Positions 57,036-64,000 of a stretch of DNA of 64,000 bases are shown one piece after another. A program made the translations under genes and the position numbers. The stretch covers positions 1 to 64,000 of the forward strand of contig JAVKMO010000027.1 in the NCBI GenBank assembly GCA_031539345.1, given 5' to 3'. The notes beneath the pieces are model-generated. The model had not been told where the DNA came from. It was given only the letters and a program-made list of their open reading frames with translations, and searched no databases. Position 1 is the first letter of the stretch; each line of letters starts with the position of its first letter. The DNA comes from JAVKMO01 sp031539345. GTDB taxonomy: Bacteria > Bacteroidota > Bacteroidia > Chitinophagales > Chitinophagaceae.

Positions 57036-58133
57036 TTATTCTTCAAAAGCAGGTTCTCGTTTATTGTCTTCTTGTACCCATTTAGAGACGTTTTTTTTCA
57101 ACGCATTTTGACCTTGTTCAATAAACATTTTTTTGTTTCTAAAAATATCAACGGCTTTAAAAATAGCTTCTTGAAATGCACCTATATCAGCTTTGTTTTT
57201 TCCTGCAATGTCAAAACCTGTACCATGATCTGGTGAAGTTCTTACAACGGATAATCCTGCTGTATAATTAACGCCAAAACCATTTGCCAATGATTTAAAA
57301 GGAATTAAACCTTGATCGTGATATAGTGCGAGAACGGCGTCGAATTTTTCATGATGTCCGCGTGCAAAAAAAGCATCAGCACTATACGGTCCAAAAACAA
57401 GTAAATGATGGTCGAATAATTGCTTCACCGCAGGCTGAATGGTGTCTGTTTCTTCTTTACCCATCAAGCCTTCATCACCATTATGTGGATTCAAACCAAG
57501 CACCGCAATTTTAGGTTTATCAATGAGAAAATCTTCTCGTAAAATTTTATTCAAGAGCGTTACTTTATTAACAATTGCAGATACCGTAATCTTGGCTGGC
57601 ACATCTTTTATGCTCAAATGTTCTGTAAGCAAAGCAACTTTCATATTTTCTGCAACCATCAGCATAATCACTTCGCTTGCTTCAAAAAAATGTTGAAAGA
57701 ATGGCGTATGTCCAACAAAATTAAAGTCTGCAGATTTGATGTTTTTTTTGTGAATGGGTGCAGTTATCAAACAATTGATTTTTTTTTCTTTTAAGGCTTT
57801 CGCTCCTGCAAGCAGTGATTGTGCCGCATACTTTCCTCCTTCAGCTGTAATTTCACCCGGAAGAATATTGACCACTTCTTCCCAACAGTTAATCACATTA
57901 ACTTGTTTCGGTGCAGCATATTGAATGTCTTTGATTTGTTGTATTTGCACTGTATTATCAGGCATTATTTTTTTGTAAAAATTCAACACTTTTGTAGAAC
58001 CAAAAACAATCGGTGTGATTTGTTCTAAAAGTAAAGGGTGATTAAAAGTTTGTAAAATGAGTTCGGGTCCTATACCATTGATGTCGCCAAGCGTAAATCC
58101 AACAATAGGTTTTGAGTTATTTTGTTTGTCCAT
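57036..58133 (-). CDS. pdxA: 4-hydroxythreonine-4-phosphate dehydrogenase
   Basis: 365 aa. Pyridoxal phosphate synthesis (DXP-dependent route). GFTLGDINGIGPELIL start, metal-binding His in VGHTPFFQHF and ALYHDQGLIPFK, and VRTSPDHGTGFDIAGK near the end. Slightly longer than the E. coli protein. The 245 bases upstream (58134-58378) are AT-rich with no gene seen. Confidence 0.95.
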   Translation of the reverse strand: MDKQNNSKPIVGFTLGDINGIGPELILQTFNHPLLLEQITPIVFGSTKVLNFYKKIMPDNTVQIQQIKDIQYAAPKQVNVINCWEEVVNILPGEITAEGGKYAAQSLLAGAKALKEKKINCLITAPIHKKNIKSADFNFVGHTPFFQHFFEASEVIMLMVAENMKVALLTEHLSIKDVPAKITVSAIVNKVTLLNKILREDFLIDKPKIAVLGLNPHNGDEGLMGKEETDTIQPAVKQLFDHHLLVFGPYSADAFFARGHHEKFDAVLALYHDQGLIPFKSLANGFGVNYTAGLSVVRTSPDHGTGFDIAGKNKADIGAFQEAIFKAVDIFRNKKMFIEQGQNALKKNVSKWVQEDNKREPAFEE

Positions 58134-58378
58134 TTGTCTGTTTTAGATGAGTGTTTAATTTGACTTTGATAGCGGTATTGATGTCATCATAAAGTCATTG
58201 TGTTAATTATAGATTTAAAATATTTTTTACAAATAAGCCATTCAAACGCATCGTCATCTACAACAAAAATTTAGTATTGTAAGATGTTCGTGAATGATTG
58301 CCCCGAACATAAATATATATTTTTTGCAAGACTTAGATTTTACACTTTTTTCAATTCTTTTTTGTTTAACCCTTTGCC

Positions 58379-59041
58379 ATGATTCAAATTGCACCTTCGA
58401 TTTTAACTTGCAATTTTTTACACTTAGAACAAGATATCAAAGCCGCAGAACAAGGCGGAATTGATGCTATTCACTTAGATGTTATGGACGGCGTTTTTGT
58501 GCCAAACATTTCTTTTGGACCGCTTGTTGTTGCTGCGATTCGCAAGCAAACAAAACTTTTATTAGACGTTCATTTAATGATTGTTCAACCAGAAAAATAT
58601 ATTCAACAATTTGCCAATGCAGGTGCAGGAATGATTAGCATTCATTACGAAGCGTGTACGCATTTGCATAGAACAATTCAAGAAATCAAACAAGCTGGTT
58701 GTAAAGTGGGCGTTGCTCTCAACCCAGCAACAAGTGTTAGTGTGTTAGAAAATGTGTTGAGCGAAATTGACATCGTTGTTTTAATGAGTGTAAATCCAGG
58801 ATTTGGGGGACAAGCATTTATTTCTCATACAATTCAAAAAATCAAACAGCTCAAAACCCTTTGTGGTCAGTATCAAAAAACAATTGACATTCAAATTGAC
58901 GGCGGCGTGAATGCTACAAATATTGCCTCGATTGCAAATGCGGGTGCAACAATTGCTGTTGTTGGTAGTGCCATTTTTAATGAGAAAAATATTGTTGAAA
59001 ATGTTCAACAAATTAGAACCGCCGCAGAATTAAAATTGTAG
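58379..59041 (+). CDS. rpe: Ribulose-phosphate 3-epimerase
   Basis: 220 aa TIM barrel of the pentose phosphate pathway. IAPSILTCNFLHLEQDI, HLDVMDGVFVPNISFG, DVHLMI, and VNPGFGGQAFI followed by IDGGVNATNI are diagnostic; metal and catalytic Asp residues are present. Confidence 0.96.
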   Translation: MIQIAPSILTCNFLHLEQDIKAAEQGGIDAIHLDVMDGVFVPNISFGPLVVAAIRKQTKLLLDVHLMIVQPEKYIQQFANAGAGMISIHYEACTHLHRTIQEIKQAGCKVGVALNPATSVSVLENVLSEIDIVVLMSVNPGFGGQAFISHTIQKIKQLKTLCGQYQKTIDIQIDGGVNATNIASIANAGATIAVVGSAIFNEKNIVENVQQIRTAAELKL

Positions 59042-59111
59042 TTGAACATTGACTGAATAAAAAAATGCCACCAATTTTATTTTACTATTATTTATTTTCT
59101 ATAAAAATATT

Positions 59112-61232
59112 ATGGCAAAAATCACTTGGAATATTTCAAATATTACGTGTGCCACTTGTGCTCATACCATTTCTAGAAGTTTAGAAACACATGCACAAAA
59201 AAATATTGAAGTCAGTATTGCCAGCGGTAGAGTTGCATTTGACCATAATCAAAATGTAAGCGAACAAATGCTCCAAAAAGAAATCGAGCAACTCGGATAT
59301 CATTTTTCTTCATCATCTACAATAACAAAAAAAACAGCTTGGTGGACTAAATTGTCTCATCGCCTTGTCATTAGTTTTTTATTTACGTTGCCTCTTTTGT
59401 TGCACATGTTTGTGCATATTGATTGGTTGATGAACCCTTTGGTACAATTTTTCTTTGCCTTACCTGTTTATTTTTTAGGTTTATTGTCGTTTGGAAAAAG
59501 TGCATTCAGGAGCATTAAAAACAATGCACCTAATATGGACGTACTCATTATTGTTGGGGCAAGTGCAGCATTTATTTATAGCCTTGTTGGTTGTTTTATT
59601 TTAAATGACACAACGTATTTATTTTTTGAAACAACAGCATCAATTTTCACCTTAGTGTTATTTGGTAATTGGCTTGAGCATCGCTCTGCAGAATTTACAC
59701 AACGAGCAGTAAAACGCTTGATTTCTGCACAATCAACAAAGGCAACAATGATTGCTTTTGATGACCAATATGCAGAACAATTTTTAGAAGTTGCGATTGC
59801 AGATTTAAGAGTAGGGGATTTAATTTTGGTAAAAAGTGGAGAGGTTGTTCCTGCTGATGCAAAAATTTTATCTGGTCAAGCTTGTTTTAATGAGTCTGTC
59901 ATTACCGGCGAAAGTGCAGGGGTATGGAAGCAAAATAAAGACAATATAATTGGTGGCAGTATCATAGAAGAAGGCAATGTAAAGGCACAAATTACGGCAG
60001 TAGGCGACTTGTCTGTATTAGGAAAAATTATCCAATCTGTACGAGAAGCTGAGGCTGAAAAAGCACCCGTTCAACTTCTTGCAGATAAAATTAGTGCCGT
60101 TTTTGTTCCACTTGTTTTATTCATTGCAGGGATTACTTTTTTAGGCAATTATTTTTTTGCAGAATACCTTTTTGAAACTGCTCTGATGCGCACAATTGCT
60201 GTATTAGTCATTGCTTGTCCTTGTGCTTTAGGTTTGGCAACGCCTGCCGCAATTGCTGTTGGTTTAGGAAGGGGTGCTAAATATGGCATTCTATTTCGTC
60301 AAGCAAAAATCTTAGAACGCTGTAAGCACATTCGTCAAATTGTATTTGATAAAACAGGAACTTTAACGACAGGAAAATTACGCATCAAAAAATTTTCTTG
60401 TAACGACATTGGTACAGAATATTTCAAACAACTTGTTACCTCAATAGAAAAATTTTCCACTCATCCGATTGCCCATTCTATTGTGCAAGAATGGCAACAA
60501 GAAAAATATCTACCTTTAAAAAATATACAAGAAATAAAAGGCATTGGCATGACCGCACAAGACGATGAGGGCAATGTGTATGAAATAGGGTCTGAAAAAA
60601 TGAATCCTCACCGTGCCGCAAACATGCCGCCACATCAGTCTATTTATGTTTTTAAAAACAAAAAAAATATTGGTTGGATTGATTTAGAAGATGAATTGAG
60701 ACCAGAAGCAAAAAGCGTAATTCAAAACTTACAAGAAAAAAACATTCGTGTTTATTTGATTAGTGGCGACAATGAATTAAAGTGTAAACAAGTTGCTCAA
60801 CAGTTGGGCATTGAACATTATCATGCCAGTCAAAGCCCAGAACAAAAAATAAAATGGATAGAGCAATTAGAAAAAAACGCCCCAACAGTAATGGTTGGCG
60901 ATGGCATCAACGATGCACCAGCATTAGCAAAAGCAAGTATTGGCATTTCAATTAACGGAGCTTCTCAAATTTCTATCGAAGCGGCATCAATTGTTTTAAT
61001 GAACTCAAATTTGAGAAATGTTATTACAGCATTAGAGTTAGGAAAACACACTTATCGTACAATTCAAGAAAATTTATTTTGGGCATTTTCGTATAATATT
61101 ATTGCTATTCCTGTTGCAGCATTTGGTTTTTTATCACCTACTTTTGGTGCATTGATGATGGGTGCAAGCGATGTCGTATTAGCACTCAATTCAGGACGTT
61201 TATATATCAAAAAAATACATTCAGCTTCGTGA
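59112..61232 (+). CDS. P1B-type copper-transporting ATPase
   Basis: 706 aa. One N-terminal heavy-metal-binding domain with CATC (C13, C16), then eight helices. TM6 has IACPCALGLATP (about 367), phosphorylation site DKTGTLTTG (about 412), the P1B THPIAHS motif, and GDGINDAPAL (about 595). TM7 has the YN of Cu(I) ATPases, but TM8 reads MMGASDVVLALNSGRL where Cu(I) pumps usually have MxxSS, so the second Ser is Asp. Cu(I) export is the favoured role; a related monovalent or divalent ion is possible. Translationally coupled to the next gene by a GTGA overlap. Confidence 0.88.
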   Translation: MAKITWNISNITCATCAHTISRSLETHAQKNIEVSIASGRVAFDHNQNVSEQMLQKEIEQLGYHFSSSSTITKKTAWWTKLSHRLVISFLFTLPLLLHMFVHIDWLMNPLVQFFFALPVYFLGLLSFGKSAFRSIKNNAPNMDVLIIVGASAAFIYSLVGCFILNDTTYLFFETTASIFTLVLFGNWLEHRSAEFTQRAVKRLISAQSTKATMIAFDDQYAEQFLEVAIADLRVGDLILVKSGEVVPADAKILSGQACFNESVITGESAGVWKQNKDNIIGGSIIEEGNVKAQITAVGDLSVLGKIIQSVREAEAEKAPVQLLADKISAVFVPLVLFIAGITFLGNYFFAEYLFETALMRTIAVLVIACPCALGLATPAAIAVGLGRGAKYGILFRQAKILERCKHIRQIVFDKTGTLTTGKLRIKKFSCNDIGTEYFKQLVTSIEKFSTHPIAHSIVQEWQQEKYLPLKNIQEIKGIGMTAQDDEGNVYEIGSEKMNPHRAANMPPHQSIYVFKNKKNIGWIDLEDELRPEAKSVIQNLQEKNIRVYLISGDNELKCKQVAQQLGIEHYHASQSPEQKIKWIEQLEKNAPTVMVGDGINDAPALAKASIGISINGASQISIEAASIVLMNSNLRNVITALELGKHTYRTIQENLFWAFSYNIIAIPVAAFGFLSPTFGALMMGASDVVLALNSGRLYIKKIHSAS

Positions 61233-62008
61233 AAAAGTCTTTTAGTGTACAATTTTTAGGAACAGGGACAAGCACTGGCGTGCCTATGATTGCCTGCCAA
61301 TGTGAGGTTTGCACGTCTGCCGATTCGCATAACAAAAGGTTGCGAAGTAGTGTTTTAGTTACCGTTGATGACACGACTATTTTAATTGATACAAGCCCCG
61401 ATTTACGCCAACAATTTCTGCGATCTGACATTACAAATGTCGATGCCATTCTCGTTACACACTCGCATAAAGATCATTTATCAGGCTTAGATGACATTCG
61501 TGCCATTAACCACGCACAAAAAAAACGCATTCCTCTTTATACCAACTCGAATACCATTGCCGCCATTCATCGAGATTTTTATTACGCATTTGAAACCAAT
61601 CGATACCCAGGTTTATTTGAAGTAGATTTAATAGAAGTTCAACAAGAACCTTTTTTTATCAATAAAATTAAAGTCATTCCTATTCATGTTCTTCATGGAA
61701 AAATGGACGTGTTGGGATTTAGAATCAACAATTTTACATACATCACAGATGCAAGTTGTATTCCTGTTTGTGAATTAGAAAAAATAAAAAATAGTGAAGT
61801 GCTTGTTATCAATGCCTTGCGACATACAGAACATCACTCTCATTTTACCTTGCCCCAAGCCATTGCTATTGCTCAAGAATTGGTAGTTCCAAAAGTTTAT
61901 TTTACGCATATCAGCCACCAAATGGGCTTGCATGCAAACGTGAGTAAAATGCTCCCACCCAATATGCACTTAGCTTATGATGGGTTATCCCTGACGATAA
62001 ACGCATAA
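61229..62008 (+). CDS. PhnP-like metallo-beta-lactamase-fold phosphodiesterase
   Basis: 259 aa from GTG 61229, overlapping the ATPase stop (GTGA). N-terminal GTGTSTGVPMIACQCEVCTS holds the Cys set that binds a structural zinc in PhnP; the active site has THSHKDHLSGLDDI (HxHxDH), a distal TDAS and the late HHSHFT and FTHISH histidines. PhnP hydrolyses a cyclic phosphoribosyl phosphate in phosphonate use, but no phn genes are here, so the substrate may be a different cyclic phosphodiester. Coupling with a metal pump is noteworthy. Confidence 0.8.
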   Translation: MKKSFSVQFLGTGTSTGVPMIACQCEVCTSADSHNKRLRSSVLVTVDDTTILIDTSPDLRQQFLRSDITNVDAILVTHSHKDHLSGLDDIRAINHAQKKRIPLYTNSNTIAAIHRDFYYAFETNRYPGLFEVDLIEVQQEPFFINKIKVIPIHVLHGKMDVLGFRINNFTYITDASCIPVCELEKIKNSEVLVINALRHTEHHSHFTLPQAIAIAQELVVPKVYFTHISHQMGLHANVSKMLPPNMHLAYDGLSLTINA

Positions 62009-62013
62009 AAAAA

Positions 62014-62036
62014 CCCTCACATTTTTAGTGTGAGGG
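62014..62036 (-). terminator. Terminator of the cold-shock gene
   Basis: CCCTCACA / TGTGAGGG, 8 bp, 7-base loop; on the minus strand followed by a T7 run. Also lies just after the hydrolase stop at 62008 on the other strand, and may stop both. Confidence 0.85.
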
Positions 62037-62109
62037 GAAATGAAACTATTCAAGTTAACTACTTTGTAGTATTGTTCGTATCAAACATTTTATGAATTAA
62101 AGAGGTGGG

Positions 62110-62298
62110 TTACGCTCTTCTTACATTTACTGCATTCAGACCTTTTTGTCCTTCTTGCACATCAAAGATCACTTCGTCGTTTTCTGCGATTTGATCTTTT
62201 AACCCTGATACGTGAACAAAAACTTCTTGTCCATCGTCTCCTTTAATGAAACCAAAACCTTTTTGGTTATTAAAGAATTTTACTTTTCCTTTTTTCAT
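62110..62298 (-). CDS. Cold-shock domain protein
   Basis: 62 aa, single CSD. RNP1 KGFGFIK and RNP2 VFVHVSGL are intact. Nucleic-acid chaperone of the CspA family. It has its own promoter and a 5' leader of about 60 bases, shorter than the long leader of E. coli cspA, so thermoregulation by the leader is not evident. Confidence 0.95.
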   Translation of the reverse strand: MKKGKVKFFNNQKGFGFIKGDDGQEVFVHVSGLKDQIAENDEVIFDVQEGQKGLNAVNVRRA

Positions 62299-62689
62299 GC
62301 TTAAAATTTGTTAGTTATTAAAAAAAAAAATAAAAGCTTCCTTATTGCTAATTCGCTCTTTGTACAAATCTATTTATTTTGTTTTCATAGCAAAAAATAT
62401 TTCATTTTCTGTTATTGCCCTTTCTTCATTTTAAAATTTTTATATTTTAATGCATAGGCTGTTTGTGAAAAATCGTTTATGAAATAATCAGCATATCAAA
62501 AAAAAGTGCCAAGTCTTTTTTTATCGCATCGTTCATTTTTTTTGCTGTGTTATCTTTTTCGACAAGCAAATAAAATCAACTTACATACACGCCTTTCTTT
62601 TTCATTTATCAAGTATCTAAAGTCTGCTGTCTTTATACATTTTTTTTATCCTTGCTTCAAAACAATATTTCATCAAATTATTTATCAAA
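62299..62689. other. Intergenic region between cold-shock gene and tyrS (391 bases)
   Basis: Holds the cold-shock promoter at its left end (62365-62394). The remainder is very AT-rich; open frames in it are short and without coding character, and I found no convincing tyrS promoter or T-box-like structure. Confidence 0.5.
62365..62394 (-). promoter_or_regulatory. Promoter of the cold-shock gene
   Basis: Minus strand TTTG (62391-62394), 18-base spacer, TAGATTTG (62365-62372). A full match to the Bacteroidota consensus TTTG / TAnnTTTG, about 65 bases before the ATG at 62298. Confidence 0.75.
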
Positions 62690-63979
62690 ATGGCAAATTC
62701 TTTTATTCAAGAACTTCAATGGCGAGGTTTATATAGCGACTCAACGCCGCAATTAGAAGACCACCTTAACAAAGAAAGTATGCGTGCTTATATTGGTTTT
62801 GACCCAACTGCAGACTCATTACATATTGGCAATTTGGTAGCGATTATGTTACTTGTACATTTTCAACAACACGGACATCAACCGATTATTTTAGTTGGTG
62901 GAGCAACAGGAATGGTTGGCGACCCTTCGGGGAAAAGTAAAGAAAGAAATTTGTTAGACGAAGCAACATTGCAACATAATCTTTCAAAAATTAAAACACA
63001 ATTATCTCGTTTTTTATCGTTTGAACAATCGCAAAAAAATGCTGCACTTGTCGTTAATAATTTAGACTGGTTTCAACCCATTTCTTTTTTGTCTTTTATC
63101 AGAGACATCGGCAAACATATTACCATCAATTATATGATGGCAAAAGACAGTGTAAAAAAAAGATTAGAATCTGACAATGGAATTTCTTTTACAGAATTTA
63201 CGTATCAACTTTTACAGGGTTATGATTTTTTACATTTGTTTGAACATCATTGCTGCACACTTCAAATGGGCGGGAGCGACCAATGGGGAAACATTACAAC
63301 TGGCATTGAACTCATTAGAAAAAAAACTGGCAAAGAGGCTTTTGCATTGACTTGCCCCTTATTAAAAAAAGCAGATGGAGGAAAATTTGGTAAAACAGAA
63401 AGTGGAAATATTTGGTTAGACGAAACAAAAACGAGCCCGTATATTTTTTATCAATTTTGGCTTAACATTTCAGACGACGATGCTAAATCATGGATTAAAA
63501 TTTTTACTTTTTTAGACGAAGCAACAATCAAACAACTGATACAAGAGCATGACTTTGCTCCTCATCAACGAATTTTGCAAAAACGAATTGCACAAGAACT
63601 GACTATTTTTGTACACAATCAAACGGCTTTTGAAAAGGCTATCATCACAACAGATTTATTATTCGGTAACGGGAATACAGAAACTTTACAACAACTCAAT
63701 CAAACCGATTTTTTACACCTTATTCAAAATTTGCCGCTTGTCAATATCACACAACAAGACATTGAAAAAGAAATTACAATCATCGACTTGCTTTGTACAA
63801 CGCAAATTTTTCCGAGTAAATCTGAAGCAAAAAAAATGCTCGCCAATAATGGCATTAGCATCAACAAACAAAAAATAGACAATCCAGAAACAAGCATTGG
63901 CAAAAAATGGTTGCTTTTTGATGAATATATTTTAGTTCAAAAAGGAAAGAAAAATTACGTTGTTGTAAAAATTTTGTAA
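62690..63979 (+). CDS. tyrS: Tyrosyl-tRNA synthetase
   Basis: 429 aa, class I. YIGFDPTADSLHIGNLV holds the HIGH-type motif, GGATGMVGDPSGKS and the anticodon-side GSDQWGNITTGIELI follow; the KMSKS equivalent is KFGKTESGN. The C-terminal S4-like domain is present (FPSKSEAKKMLANNGISIN). Complete, ending 21 bases before the window edge. Confidence 0.97.
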   Translation: MANSFIQELQWRGLYSDSTPQLEDHLNKESMRAYIGFDPTADSLHIGNLVAIMLLVHFQQHGHQPIILVGGATGMVGDPSGKSKERNLLDEATLQHNLSKIKTQLSRFLSFEQSQKNAALVVNNLDWFQPISFLSFIRDIGKHITINYMMAKDSVKKRLESDNGISFTEFTYQLLQGYDFLHLFEHHCCTLQMGGSDQWGNITTGIELIRKKTGKEAFALTCPLLKKADGGKFGKTESGNIWLDETKTSPYIFYQFWLNISDDDAKSWIKIFTFLDEATIKQLIQEHDFAPHQRILQKRIAQELTIFVHNQTAFEKAIITTDLLFGNGNTETLQQLNQTDFLHLIQNLPLVNITQQDIEKEITIIDLLCTTQIFPSKSEAKKMLANNGISINKQKIDNPETSIGKKWLLFDEYILVQKGKKNYVVVKIL

Positions 63980-64000
63980 GCCTTGCTTTCCTACAAAAAG

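Noticed and set aside
1..64000. CRISPR arrays, tRNA or rRNA genes, insertion sequences
   Set aside because: I looked through all gaps between genes and found no regularly spaced repeats, cloverleaf-type sequences, rRNA-like stretches or transposase frames.

Overview
The window looks like chromosome of a low-GC Bacteroidota bacterium; order or family cannot be fixed by eye. The signs are a SusC/SusD pair with surface glycan-binding and GH16 proteins, a fused SecDF, a large periplasmic-propeller/Y_Y_Y/LuxR sensor-regulator, a serine-palmitoyltransferase-like enzyme, a Bacteroidota-type heme-copper oxidase subunit III/IV pair, A/T-rich start regions almost without Shine-Dalgarno sequences, and promoter-like TTTG-N18-TAnnTTTG or TTCG elements. 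No rRNA, tRNA, CRISPR array or transposase was seen.

Layout. 1-1.64 kb is an accessory patch on both strands: a frameshifted secreted hypothetical gene, a 55-codon double-glycine-leader peptide gene (bacteriocin or pheromone-like), and a decayed coiled-coil ORF flanked by a diverged direct repeat. 1.6-11.97 kb is mostly core: mnmA, a glycine-zipper/zeta-kinase gene pair, anmK, a rhomboid protease, kup, the rpsF-rpsR-rplI operon, oxidase subunits III and IV, a UreH/NiCoT-like membrane protein and xerD. 12.1-24.5 kb is a polysaccharide-utilisation locus (PUL) predicted for beta-1,3-glucan (laminarin-type): two GH16 enzymes, a four-module binding lipoprotein, SusD, a SusC broken by a one-base frameshift, and the divergent sensor-regulator. 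24.7-49.4 kb is housekeeping: rpmH, rpsA, mutL, an orphan histidine kinase, the oxoamine synthase, two or three outer-membrane proteins, rfbA, pgk, iscS, an ABC exporter half, purH, lutB, an orphan PD-(D/E)XK nuclease, leuD, scpA and pyrG. 49.5-64 kb carries secDF-purE-purK, sppA, an outer-membrane barrel protein, pdxA, rpe, a Cu-type P-ATPase coupled to a PhnP-like hydrolase, a cold-shock gene and tyrS.

How parts work together. The PUL proteins would capture (SusD, binding lipoprotein), cut (GH16) and import (SusC) a beta-glucan, under control of the divergent sensor. bS6 and bS18 are encoded here; in Bacteroidota they help form the ribosomal pocket that hides the anti-Shine-Dalgarno sequence. 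Against that background the strong AAGGAGG in front of rpsA stands out. Three accessory genes (the hypothetical at 89-833, susC, the nuclease near 45.4 kb) carry apparent single-base frameshifts, while I saw none in the roughly forty housekeeping genes. That contrast suggests real decay or phase switching more than poor sequence.

All calls were made by reading the sequence and the translated frames. No database search was run, so family names rest on recognised motifs.
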